Shown in pieces: positions 1-6,784 of a DNA stretch of 12,584 nucleotides. The first letter of the stretch is position 1. Each line of letters opens with the position of its first letter. The stretch is from NCBI GenBank assembly GCA_025453925.1, contig JALOPK010000066.1:1-12584 (forward strand). The letters are read 5' to 3'. This DNA is from Candidatus Eiseniibacteriota bacterium (GTDB lineage: Bacteria > JAFGKV01). The position numbers and the translations under genes are program-made. Under the pieces are notes generated by a model, which searched no databases, was not told the origin of the DNA, and worked only from the letters and a program-made list of their open reading frames with translations.

Positions 1-656
1 TGGAAGCTGTCCGGGCCGAGGCGCACGAACTCGGGCTCCTCGGTATCGTATTCATCCTGTATCTCGCCGACGATCTCTTCCAGCAGGTCCTCCAACGTAA
101 CCAATCCCGCGGTGCCGCCGTACTCGTCCACCACGATGGCTATATGCACCTTGCTTCTGCGCAGATCTTTGAGCAGGTCGTCTATCTTCTTTGTCTCGGG
201 GATGAAGAAGGCCTTCCTCGCCAGGGCAAGTACAGAGGTTTCGGGCCGTTCCTTGGACAAGTTGGTCAGCAGGTCCTTGGCATAGACGATACCCTCGATG
301 TAGTCCACTGACTCGCGGTACACGGGTATGCGCGAATGGCCGGTTTCCTCGATGAGGCGGATGACTTCTTCGATGCCCTGAGCAATCTCCGCGCAGACCA
401 TGTCAATCCGGGGGACCATGACCTCGCGGGCCAGAGTCTCCGAGAAGTCGTAGATGTGGCTGATCATCTGTTGTTCGTCTGCCTCTAACGTCCCATCGTC
501 CGCGGCAGCGATGCGCAACGCCTTGAGTGCCTTGGCGGCGGACTGATCGGTGCTGGCCAAGACGCGAAGCCGCTCCTCAAGAGAGCCCTCCAGCCGCTGC
601 GTGAGACGTACGAGTGGCAGTAATGCAAGGAGACGGGCACGCTCAAGCGGACGCAT
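1..656 (-). CDS. corC: CorC/HlyC-family CBS-domain protein (3' end outside window)
   Basis: About 218 residues are visible, and the C-terminus lies beyond the window start. The sequence shows the family's usual order: a short N-terminal region, then DEQQMISHIYDF and the REVMVPR motif (around residues 60-82), a first CBS motif (TGHSRIPVYRES), a second (VHIAIVVDEYGGTAGLVT), and LEEIVGEIQDEYD, which leads into the transporter-associated CorC_HlyC domain that would follow. CBS pairs bind adenine nucleotides. Family members are linked to magnesium/cobalt handling, and E. coli YbeX to ribosome metabolism. There is no room for an N-terminal DUF21 membrane domain: the ATG at 656-654 overlaps the ybeY stop as TGATG, with a GGAGG-rich stretch just upstream. 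The protein therefore looks soluble, like Proteobacterial CorC/YbeX. It is the last visible gene of the phoH operon. The family is certain; the transport role is not. Confidence 0.93.
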   Translation of the reverse strand, partial: MRPLERARLLALLPLVRLTQRLEGSLEERLRVLASTDQSAAKALKALRIAAADDGTLEADEQQMISHIYDFSETLAREVMVPRIDMVCAEIAQGIEEVIRLIEETGHSRIPVYRESVDYIEGIVYAKDLLTNLSKERPETSVLALARKAFFIPETKKIDDLLKDLRRSKVHIAIVVDEYGGTAGLVTLEDLLEEIVGEIQDEYDTEEPEFVRLGPDSF

Positions 657-1117
657 CAGGCCTCCTCCCCTCCACGGTACCTGCGGATGTGCCGTTCTTC
701 CGCCTGACGCATGCGCACTTCCTCCTGATCCGTAGCATGATCGTACCCCACGAGGTGAAGAAATCCATGCGCAACCACGCGAAGCACTTCCTCTGACGTG
801 GCGACTCCGTGGTCGCGAGCCTGAGCTCGCACGCGCTGGAGGTCAACGAGGACATCCCCCAAAAAATCGGGGTCGGGCGCGGGGGGATACCCCTCCTGTT
901 GGGAGAACGCGAGGACATCGGTCGTCCCACGTCTGCCCGTGTAGCGCTCATTCAGGGCCGTCATGCCAGCCGTGTCAACGAACGTAAGGCTTACTTCCCC
1001 TCTCGGCCGGCCTTCCAGGCCGAGCAGATCGCGCAGCCATGACGAGAGCGCGGGACGGGACAGCCCACGCACGCGCAACCCACCGTTCACGTAAACCTTC
1101 GCGGCTCGTTGGTCCAT
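656..1117 (-). CDS. ybeY: Endoribonuclease YbeY (rRNA maturation factor)
   Basis: This 153-residue protein has the usual length for the family. It carries the zinc-binding signature HGFLHLVGYDH, with histidines at about 117, 121 and 127, and the preceding conserved TTDVLAF (65-71) and LGDV (86-89) blocks. YbeY is a metal-dependent endoribonuclease that acts in the cytoplasm in 16S rRNA 3'-end processing and late 30S quality control. The ATG at 1117 has a GAGGAG ribosome site that overlaps the end of pgpH, 12 bases upstream, and the stop overlaps the corC start. The position after phoH and pgpH is the classical neighbourhood of ybeY, and PhoH/YbeZ is a known functional partner. All three histidines are intact and nothing looks degraded. 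Confidence 0.96.
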   Translation of the reverse strand: MDQRAAKVYVNGGLRVRGLSRPALSSWLRDLLGLEGRPRGEVSLTFVDTAGMTALNERYTGRRGTTDVLAFSQQEGYPPAPDPDFLGDVLVDLQRVRAQARDHGVATSEEVLRVVAHGFLHLVGYDHATDQEEVRMRQAEERHIRRYRGGEEA

Positions 1118-1129
1118 CAGGCGTTCTCC

Positions 1130-3295
1130 TCAGCGACCCTGCGAGGATCCCCGTGCCTCGGGGTACCTGACCCGGTGATGATGCACCCCCATGAGAATCG
1201 GGGAGAAGGCCTCACGGATCCGTTCCAGGTCGCGAAATGTCAGGTTGCTCTCGTCGAGTTGGCCGCCGTTGAGGCGTTCATGCATGACGCGCTGGACAAC
1301 CTGCCGAATCCGACCGATGGTCGGCGTGTCCAGCGCCCTCGTGGCTCCCTCCACGGAGTCAGCCAGCATCACCACGGCGGTTTCCCGGGAGTGCGGTTTC
1401 GGGCCGCCGTACGAAAAATCCTCGGGATCAACGCGGGAGTCCGGGTTCTGTTCCCTCATCTTCTTGTAGAAGAACGAGACCTGGCTGGTGCCGTGGTGCT
1501 CCGCGATGAAATCGCCGATGGCGGGCGGCAGGCCTTCCCGGGCGGCGAGACGCAGCCCCTCCTTCACGTGAGAGGCGATCACCAGGGCGCTCATCTTCGG
1601 CGTCAGACGGTCGTGGGGATTGTCGCCGAGGGGCTGGTTCTCGGAGAAGTACTGGGGCTTTGTCATCTTGCCGATATCGTGGTAGTACGAGCCGACACGG
1701 GCCAGCAGACCGTTGGCTCCGATAGCGTCGCACGCTGCTTCGGCGAGATTCCCCACCACGATCGAGTGGTGGTACGTCCCCGGCGCCTCGAGTGCCAACT
1801 GCCGAAGCAGGATATGGTTCATGTCCAGCAGCTCCAGCAGCCGGAGATCCGTCGTCCTGTGGAAGAGGGTCTCCAGCAGGGGGAATGCGGCAATCACGAT
1901 GAACAGGCTGACCACCGCGTTGGCTGCACTCACGCCGACGCCCCGAAGCAGCGCTGCTCCGCTTGAGCCGAACAGCAGGGCCATGGCCGCCCCGGCACCC
2001 GCGGCCGCCAGGGAGACCCAGAGCGCCGCCAGCAGGAAATCCCTTCGCTTGCGGAGTTGACGAATCCAGAACACGGCAACCAGAGCGCCGGCCAGGGGCG
2101 CCACGAGACCGGAGAGCTCGAAACGGACAAAACTGGCCGACAGCAGAAGCCCCAGCATAGTCAACCCAAACCCAACACGAGCGTCGAAGAACACCGTGGC
2201 CAGGATTGCGGCGGCCGAAAGCGGCACGGCTCCCGGTGGAAGGTGGAGCCACCAGCGGACCGCGTACCCGGTCACCGCCACCAAGGCCAGCAGGACCGCC
2301 ACGAGTGCGGTGTCGCCAGGCGAGCGCAGGATCCCGGGAGAGAGACACCGCAGGGACGCGGCCAGTATGACGAGGAAGAACACTGTCCACAGGAGATGCC
2401 CCAGAAGTGGCCCCGCCCTTGCCGTCATCCCCGAGGCGCTGGCTCGTTCCGCATAGGCTTCCTGGAGACTGCGGAGTTCATCAATGTCGGCAGCGGTCAC
2501 GCGGTAGTGCGCCTCCACGATGACCTCGCCGGCGAGTATCATCCCGGCGACGGGCACGACGCTCTCCATGGCGCGTGCCCGGCGAACCTCGGTCGCGAGC
2601 GGGTCCACTACGATGGTGGGCGACACGAGCGGAGCCACTATCTCGTAGACCGCGCGGGCAAAGGATTCCCTTTCGGGGAACAAAGACCGCGCATCGCTGC
2701 TGAGCCCGGCCAGCGCCCGTTCCATGGAGAGAAGCGAGTCGGCCGGGAGCACGCGCTCGGTAGAGTCAGGGTACACCAAAACGAAGCTCCGCGCGGCCGC
2801 TGGGGCCGTGCCCCGGGCAGGAATCCTTCGGGAGAGCAACGTCGCCAACGCGGCGCGTGCGCCGGAGAACACTTCTGCCCGGGCGGGCGCAGCGGAGAGA
2901 AGATCGAGAGTCGACTCTGTCAACCGCTGACCCTCCTGAGCCCCCCGCAGGGAGTCACCCTGCGTGGCGCGTTCCGCCGCCCCTCGTTCAAGAGTTTCGA
3001 GGTGCCCCATGGCCGTTCGCCCTACGCCCGGGACGAGCTTGAATACGGGGGGCTCCTGGTTCGCGGCGTCGGTACGCTCTCGATCCAGGTCGGCCTTTGA
3101 CTTGGTGACGTGAAAGGGAAACGGCGCGATGACGGTCCGGTCAGCCACCTGGCCGGGCTCCATCATGGGCACGTCGGCGGGATCCAGCGGTGACCGCAGG
3201 AGAAGAAGGAGAACCCCCAGGCCCACCCACGATGCCCACGTGATAGGGGCAGGCGCTGATCCGACGTCCTCCCGCTTCGCGCGGCCGTGCGGCAT
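1130..3295 (-). CDS. pgpH: 7TM HD-domain cyclic-di-AMP phosphodiesterase (PgpH/YqfF type)
   Basis: This is a 721-residue membrane protein. Domains in order: a transmembrane segment at about 18-34; a long extracytoplasmic region at about 50-295 (7TMR-HDED type, with PVFKLVPG near 83-90); a cluster of seven or so hydrophobic segments from about 298 to 473; then a cytoplasmic HD phosphohydrolase domain from about 490. Metal-ligand positions are all present: H510 (GTYHHS), H539-D540 (YYHDIGKM), H576 (ASHVKEG), H600-H601 (AEHHGT) and D646 (MLADSVE). Characterised PgpH enzymes hydrolyse c-di-AMP to pApA; that activity is inferred here, and no diadenylate cyclase is visible in the window. The ATG at 3295 overlaps the phoH stop as TGATG, with GGAGGG about 10 bases upstream. 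The order phoH-pgpH-ybeY matches that of Bacillus. A related HD enzyme acting on another nucleotide remains possible. Confidence 0.94.
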   Translation of the reverse strand: MPHGRAKREDVGSAPAPITWASWVGLGVLLLLLRSPLDPADVPMMEPGQVADRTVIAPFPFHVTKSKADLDRERTDAANQEPPVFKLVPGVGRTAMGHLETLERGAAERATQGDSLRGAQEGQRLTESTLDLLSAAPARAEVFSGARAALATLLSRRIPARGTAPAAARSFVLVYPDSTERVLPADSLLSMERALAGLSSDARSLFPERESFARAVYEIVAPLVSPTIVVDPLATEVRRARAMESVVPVAGMILAGEVIVEAHYRVTAADIDELRSLQEAYAERASASGMTARAGPLLGHLLWTVFFLVILAASLRCLSPGILRSPGDTALVAVLLALVAVTGYAVRWWLHLPPGAVPLSAAAILATVFFDARVGFGLTMLGLLLSASFVRFELSGLVAPLAGALVAVFWIRQLRKRRDFLLAALWVSLAAAGAGAAMALLFGSSGAALLRGVGVSAANAVVSLFIVIAAFPLLETLFHRTTDLRLLELLDMNHILLRQLALEAPGTYHHSIVVGNLAEAACDAIGANGLLARVGSYYHDIGKMTKPQYFSENQPLGDNPHDRLTPKMSALVIASHVKEGLRLAAREGLPPAIGDFIAEHHGTSQVSFFYKKMREQNPDSRVDPEDFSYGGPKPHSRETAVVMLADSVEGATRALDTPTIGRIRQVVQRVMHERLNGGQLDESNLTFRDLERIREAFSPILMGVHHHRVRYPEARGSSQGR

Positions 3296-4257
3296 CAGGC
3301 GCGGCCCTCCAGTTCCTCGTAGGCCTGCACGATGCGCTGCACCAGCGGATGTCGCACCACGTCGGCGCGGGTCAGCTCGACGAAGGCAACGCCGGGGATG
3401 CGCTGCAGGAGCTGGCGGACCTGCATGAGACCCGAGATCTGTCCCGCAGGCAGATCGATCTGCGTGATATCCCCGGTAACGACGGCCTTCGAGCTGCTGC
3501 CCAGTCTCGTCAGAAACATCTTCATCTGCATGGGCGTGGTGTTCTGCGCCTCGTCCAAGATGACATAGGAATCGTTCAGCGTTCGGCCCCGCATGAAGGC
3601 AAGGGGCGATATCTCGATGGCCTCCAATGCCATGAGTCGCTTGACGCGATCCAGCGGGAGGAGGTCATACAGGGCGTCCCACAACGGGCGGAGATAGGGG
3701 TCGACCTTCTCCTTCAGATCGCCCGGGAGGTACCCGAGCTTCTCGCCTGCCTCCACCGCCGGCCGCGCGAGGATGATTCGCCGCACTTCGTGGCGGGCCA
3801 GAGCGGCTACCGCAATGGCAGCAGCCAGGTAGGTCTTGCCGGTTCCTGCCGGACCGATGGCGAACACCAAGTCGGTGGTGAGCATAGCCTCGACATACGC
3901 ACGCTGTCCCGCGGTTCTCGCCCGCACCACTCGCCGGGGAGCGACGATCTCCAACAGGGGCGAAGACGGTGGGCCACCATCGCCCCCGCCCGTCTGGAGG
4001 GCGATCTCTATGTCGTCCTGCTGCAGGGCCTGCCCCGCCTTGACAAGACCGATCAAGGACAGCAGGAGACCCTCGAGACGGCGAACCTCTTCCGCCTCGC
4101 CCAGAATGCGGACAGTATCGCCTCGGGCAACCACCCGCCCGGTCGAATGCCGACGGATCAACCGCAGCCAGCGGTCATTCTCGCCGAACAGAAGTACGGG
4201 ATCGATGTCAGAAAGCGTGATGCAGACTTCCGTCTGCCGGGGTTCATCATCTGCCAA
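3295..4257 (-). CDS. phoH: PhoH-like ATPase (YbeZ family)
   Basis: This protein of about 320 residues shows the PhoH P-loop NTPase core: Walker A GPAGTGKT (about 135-142), Walker B VILDEAQN (232-239) and the sensor-like GDITQID (262-268). The region before Walker A, with short IRILG-like strands, fits the N-terminal domain of YbeZ/PhoH proteins. It is cytoplasmic. The family is a predicted RNA-linked ATPase that works with YbeY, but its exact reaction is poorly defined. Start choice: a TTG at 4263 opens the frame, but the GGAGGT ribosome site (4269-4264) abuts it with no gap. The TTG two codons later, at 4257, has a proper 6-base spacing and is preferred. A near-consensus promoter lies 27 bases before it. 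The gene heads the operon phoH-pgpH-ybeY-corC, and its stop overlaps the pgpH start. Confidence 0.95.
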   Translation of the reverse strand: MADDEPRQTEVCITLSDIDPVLLFGENDRWLRLIRRHSTGRVVARGDTVRILGEAEEVRRLEGLLLSLIGLVKAGQALQQDDIEIALQTGGGDGGPPSSPLLEIVAPRRVVRARTAGQRAYVEAMLTTDLVFAIGPAGTGKTYLAAAIAVAALARHEVRRIILARPAVEAGEKLGYLPGDLKEKVDPYLRPLWDALYDLLPLDRVKRLMALEAIEISPLAFMRGRTLNDSYVILDEAQNTTPMQMKMFLTRLGSSSKAVVTGDITQIDLPAGQISGLMQVRQLLQRIPGVAFVELTRADVVRHPLVQRIVQAYEELEGRA

Positions 4258-4263
4258 AGTCAA

Positions 4264-4269
4264 ACCTCC
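4264..4269 (-). promoter_or_regulatory. Ribosome binding site deciding the phoH start
   Basis: On the minus strand GGAGGT occupies 4269-4264. It directly touches the first TTG (4263) and lies 6 bases before the second TTG (4257). Only the second spacing suits initiation, which argues for a protein two residues shorter than the longest reading. Confidence 0.7.
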
Positions 4270-4283
4270 ATCCCCCGAGTGCG

Positions 4284-4312
4284 ATGATATGACGAGGCGC
4301 GGGTGCTGTCAA
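4284..4312 (-). promoter_or_regulatory. Sigma-70-type promoter of the phoH operon
   Basis: The minus strand has TTGACA (4312-4307), exactly 17 bases, then TATCAT (4289-4284). The -35 box is a perfect match to consensus, the -10 box matches 5 of 6, and the spacing is optimal. Transcription would begin near 4280-4276, giving a leader of about 20 bases that holds little beyond the GGAGGT ribosome site. The promoter sits in the 76 bases between the radical SAM stop and phoH, so the operon has its own promoter whether or not it is also read from upstream. Confidence 0.8.
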
Positions 4313-4333
4313 CGCGGCGCGGCTCCCCGGGCA

Positions 4334-5386
4334 TCAGCACACTCGCCAGGTGGCTATCTTCGGAAGGTTGGCGATGATGCTCTGATACGCCTCACAGGGA
4401 GTCCAGCACCCGGGACAGCGTTTCTGCCGGATGTCCGCGGTGAGCGACACGGCCTCCGGCGAGCGCCAGAGCGCATCAAGCGCGTAGTCGGTGTCGCGGA
4501 TGCTGCCGAGACGGGCGGGAAACGCGGTGCAGGGGAACACGACGCCGCCGGGATCAAGGTACAGCGATGACGAGAGGGCCTGACAGGGCACCGGCGAATG
4601 GCCACTACGGAGATACTGAGGAACCTTGCGCTGGTAGAGCATTTCCAGCAGGTGAACGGGATTCGCGGAGAATCCCCGGGCCTGCATGAAACGGCGCAGC
4701 GCATCCGCTGCCGCAGGGGGATCCAGGGGCGCGATCTCTGGCGATCCGTAGTAGAAGGACTCGTGGGCGATGTTGACATGCAGATCGCGGGCGGTGAGTC
4801 CCGGGATCCTCCTCGCCAAGGCATCCAGGCACGGGAAGATCAGAGAGAGGTTATCGCGGCCCAGCGTCATACCAAAGTAGACCTCCGCTCGCCGGATGTC
4901 CCTTATACGCAAGTAGGTTTCCACCGCGCTGGCCCAGGTACCGGGCATGCCTCTCCATGCATCGTGGAGGTCAGGAGGGCCGTCCATGCTGACGCTCACC
5001 ACGACCTTGGGAACCCCCATCGAAACCGCGGTTGCGGCCACTGCCTCAGCTTCTGCGGGTCGAGTCCCGTTGGTCGGGAAATGAAACTGAAAGAGATGGG
5101 GGAGGTGACGAATGGCCGAACGAGTGATGTCCAGTATGTCGGGGCGAAGGGTGATTTCGCCGCCGGTGAGGTCAACCCACCTCAGGGACGGATTCGCCGC
5201 AAAGAAACGATCGATTTCCTCGTAGCTCAGCTCGTCCGCTCTGCGGCTGCGCCAGATGTTGCACGACCGGCATCTGAGGTTGCAGCGTTCGGTCACCGAG
5301 AAAGTAAGCTTGTACGGGGAGGGAAGCCGCCCGAACCATGTTCGAAGCGCCCGCCCGCTGAATCCGACCAGGTCCAGCGGGTTCAA
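4334..5386 (-). CDS. Radical SAM protein with SPASM-like C-terminus, substrate unknown
   Basis: This 350-residue protein carries the radical SAM cluster motif C35-x3-C39-x2-C42 (CNLRCRSC) and the SAM-contact motif DLTGGE (72-77). The C-terminal part has further cysteines at 268, 286, 324, 327 and 331 (KRCPGCWTPCEAY), as in SPASM or Twitch domains that bind auxiliary iron-sulfur clusters. Such enzymes often modify peptides or proteins (PqqE, anSME, sactionine synthases), but others act on small molecules, and nothing here fixes the substrate. I found no precursor peptide, protease or partner reductase beside it. The first codon is a TTG at 5386 with no clear ribosome site. The frame closes at a stop 45 bases further upstream with no better start, so the N-terminus is uncertain. 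It lies 76 bases before phoH, which has its own promoter. Confidence 0.88.
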   Translation of the reverse strand: MNPLDLVGFSGRALRTWFGRLPSPYKLTFSVTERCNLRCRSCNIWRSRRADELSYEEIDRFFAANPSLRWVDLTGGEITLRPDILDITRSAIRHLPHLFQFHFPTNGTRPAEAEAVAATAVSMGVPKVVVSVSMDGPPDLHDAWRGMPGTWASAVETYLRIRDIRRAEVYFGMTLGRDNLSLIFPCLDALARRIPGLTARDLHVNIAHESFYYGSPEIAPLDPPAAADALRRFMQARGFSANPVHLLEMLYQRKVPQYLRSGHSPVPCQALSSSLYLDPGGVVFPCTAFPARLGSIRDTDYALDALWRSPEAVSLTADIRQKRCPGCWTPCEAYQSIIANLPKIATWRVC

Positions 5387-5719
5387 GGGCGTGCCGGGTG
5401 GCGCGAATCCGAGCCGGAGAGAACTGGCGGATCAGGTGGGCCACCGCGAAACCCGGCGGGGTGAACCCGCCTCCGCACGCCATGCCTCGCGTACCCGGCT
5501 GCCGTGCTCACGGCCGTCCCGTGGTGTGACTGGCCATCGACGACGGCGACTCCATCGGGCACAGAACGCGACGCCGCGTCGGACCGCGACGGGAAAGCGT
5601 CAGGGTACGGATCAGGAGCATGGTCGAGCGATCCTGGAAGGGTGAAGCATCATCACGTCGGAGAATCGCCGCGGTGGCCCTCCGGGGTTCGCGCCGGAGA
5701 AGGCAGGGGTGCGGAGGAG

Positions 5720-5791
5720 AAGGCGCCCGGGGGGTATGACGCCTTTAGGACCTCCCCCGCACCTGACCGCGTTATGCACGGAGGGCGCCTT
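5720..5791. repeat. Perfect 9-bp inverted repeat with nested G/C hairpin
   Basis: AAGGCGCCC at 5720-5728 is the exact reverse complement of GGGCGCCTT at 5783-5791. Inside the 54-base loop, GGGGG (5730-5734) can pair with CCCCC (5754-5758). RNA from either strand could form a closed outer stem with an inner hairpin. No T run follows on either strand, so a simple terminator is unlikely. It resembles no RNA family I know. Confidence 0.5.
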
Positions 5792-5832
5792 GACTGCGCT
5801 CCTCTCTCTGCTGCAAGAAACCTCACGGAGGT

Positions 5833-5861
5833 AAGATACGGCCGTCCGGCGGCCGGCACAA
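5833..5861 (-). promoter_or_regulatory. Possible sigma-70 promoter upstream of the radical SAM gene
   Basis: The minus strand has TTGTGC (5861-5856), 17 bases, then TATCTT (5838-5833). The -10 box matches 4 of 6 and the spacing is ideal, but the -35 box is weak. If real, it would give the radical SAM transcript a leader of about 440 bases that includes the 5720-5791 structure, or drive a small RNA. Confidence 0.35.
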
Positions 5862-5989
5862 CTCTCTGCCCGGACTCAGGAGACCCTTTCCTGGCGGGGA
5901 AGCGCGGCGGGGACCATGGCGCGCAAGCTCCTCATGGAGCGACGATCACGAACGCCCGCCATCCGCCGGAACAAGCGCCCGGATCCCTC

Positions 5990-6784
5990 CTATCGAACGG
6001 GTGCGACATGCGCCTCATCGTGGTCGTGGTGCTCGTGCTCGTGCCGGTGCTCCAGCCCGAATCCACCGATCCCCTCGTCCAGCTCATCGAGTCGCTGCTG
6101 GAGATACACCCGTTCTTCCTCGGTACGCGCCTCGCCATAGGCACGGCTCCAGAATACCCGGGCCAGAACCGTGTCTGGCGCGGTTTCCAACAAGAGCCGC
6201 ACATCGGCCACGTAGGAGGGGCATCCGGGGCATGCGGTCGCGGCCATCAGCTCGCGCCTGGCGGTCTCCTTGTCCCGCAGGAGGGCATAACTGTAGAATC
6301 CATTCCACAGCCGTAACTGCCAGCTCCCCGGGTTCTTCCGCGCTCCGGTCTGGAGGATGTCCATTCCGAGCGCCGGGTCCGCATGAGGATCCATGAGAAA
6401 CATCGCTCCCAGCATGGGCGGACGAACGAACAGCGGGTCAACCGCCAGAAGGCGTTTGATCAGCAAATGGAACACCCTCGAGGCCACGCGGACGTCCGCA
6501 CCGGTGAGGCCGCGTTCCACGATCCGCCCGTCGACGAGGTCGTGAACGTGGCGGCCCAGAGTGTGCCCGAAGTACTGCACAGCATCAATCCAGAGGTAGT
6601 CGGCGACCAGTGGCCTGAGCCCGAATGACAGCATCGAGAGCATGGCGGGGGAGGCTTGAACCTGGCGCTCAAGGGTGTAGCGTGGGGGCCACCACCCGGT
6701 TGCTTCGCGATCCAGGGTCACCAGGAGCACGGCGAGCACCACCGGTACGACGGCCCACCTCACCGCGAACATGCCCGTCTTCAC
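5990..6784 (-). CDS. Membrane-anchored helical-repeat protein with histidine-rich tail, function unknown
   Basis: This 264-residue protein starts with GTG at 6784, sharing GTGA with the permease stop, so translation is probably coupled. A hydrophobic segment at about 8-23 would anchor it or act as a signal. The body (about 50-235) is helical and TPR-like, with SFGLRPLVADYLWIDA near 53-68, then DPLF, a NPGSW segment and CPGCPSYVADV (185-195) spaced as in repeat proteins found beside ABC exporters. The tail from 245 to 259 carries seven histidines in 14 residues (246, 248, 250, 252, 253, 255, 259) mixed with acidic residues. Such a tail typically binds Zn, Ni, Co or Cu, but no metal role is shown. 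It is the last gene of the cysS block and follows the ATPase and permease, so it may be an accessory subunit of that exporter. I cannot name the family with confidence. Confidence 0.8.
   Translation of the reverse strand: MKTGMFAVRWAVVPVVLAVLLVTLDREATGWWPPRYTLERQVQASPAMLSMLSFGLRPLVADYLWIDAVQYFGHTLGRHVHDLVDGRIVERGLTGADVRVASRVFHLLIKRLLAVDPLFVRPPMLGAMFLMDPHADPALGMDILQTGARKNPGSWQLRLWNGFYSYALLRDKETARRELMAATACPGCPSYVADVRLLLETAPDTVLARVFWSRAYGEARTEEERVYLQQRLDELDEGIGGFGLEHRHEHEHHDHDEAHVAPVR

Larger units (their letters stand above)
5387..5989. other. 603-base stretch without a convincing gene
   Basis: Open frames here on both strands are arginine-, proline- and serine-rich, with no recognisable motif. 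They look like chance frames in GC-rich DNA or extensions of the neighbouring gene's antisense strand. I looked for a small cysteine-bearing peptide upstream of the radical SAM gene and saw none that convinces. What is visible: a possible minus-strand promoter (5833-5861), a 9-base perfect inverted repeat (5720-5728 with 5783-5791), a small hairpin (CTCCGG at 5680-5685 with CCGGAG at 5694-5699), and a weak hairpin just after the 5990-6784 gene (GCTCC/GGAGC, 5927-5940) without a T run. Confidence 0.6.

Noticed and set aside
1109-3100. Long plus-strand open frames (285 and 347 codons) opposite pgpH
   Set aside because: They are antisense to a clear pgpH gene, rich in Arg, Gly and His, and have no family motif. 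They are expected by chance in GC-rich coding DNA.
5172-5483. Minus-strand frame of 103 codons overlapping the radical SAM start, possibly a frameshifted N-terminus
   Set aside because: The radical SAM protein already has a normal short N-terminal lead before its cysteine motif, and the extra frame has no recognisable sequence. A sequencing frameshift is not needed to explain it.
5740-5775. GGTCAGGTGCGGGGGAGG on the minus strand, reminiscent of the SRP RNA core
   Set aside because: Only the GGTCAGG part fits. The GGAA tetraloop and the AGCAGCC strand are absent.
5653-5859. Minus-strand 68-codon frame starting with GTG in the gap
   Set aside because: Its start lies inside the possible promoter. 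It has no ribosome site, and its composition looks like non-coding GC-rich DNA.
5640-5900. Possible RNase P RNA, tmRNA or 6S RNA in the gap
   Set aside because: I could not place the conserved blocks of RNase P RNA or the tRNA-like end of tmRNA. 6S RNA has too little sequence conservation to judge by eye.
5920-5945. Hairpin GCTCC/GGAGC after the histidine-tailed gene as a terminator
   Set aside because: The stem is only 5 bp and no T run follows on the minus strand, so it is too weak to call.
5504-6316. Long plus-strand open frame (270 codons) with a hydrophobic MRLIVVVV-like stretch
   Set aside because: The hydrophobic stretch is the antisense of the histidine-rich tail of the minus-strand gene (CAT/CAC reads as ATG/GTG). 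The rest is low-complexity and has no ribosome site.
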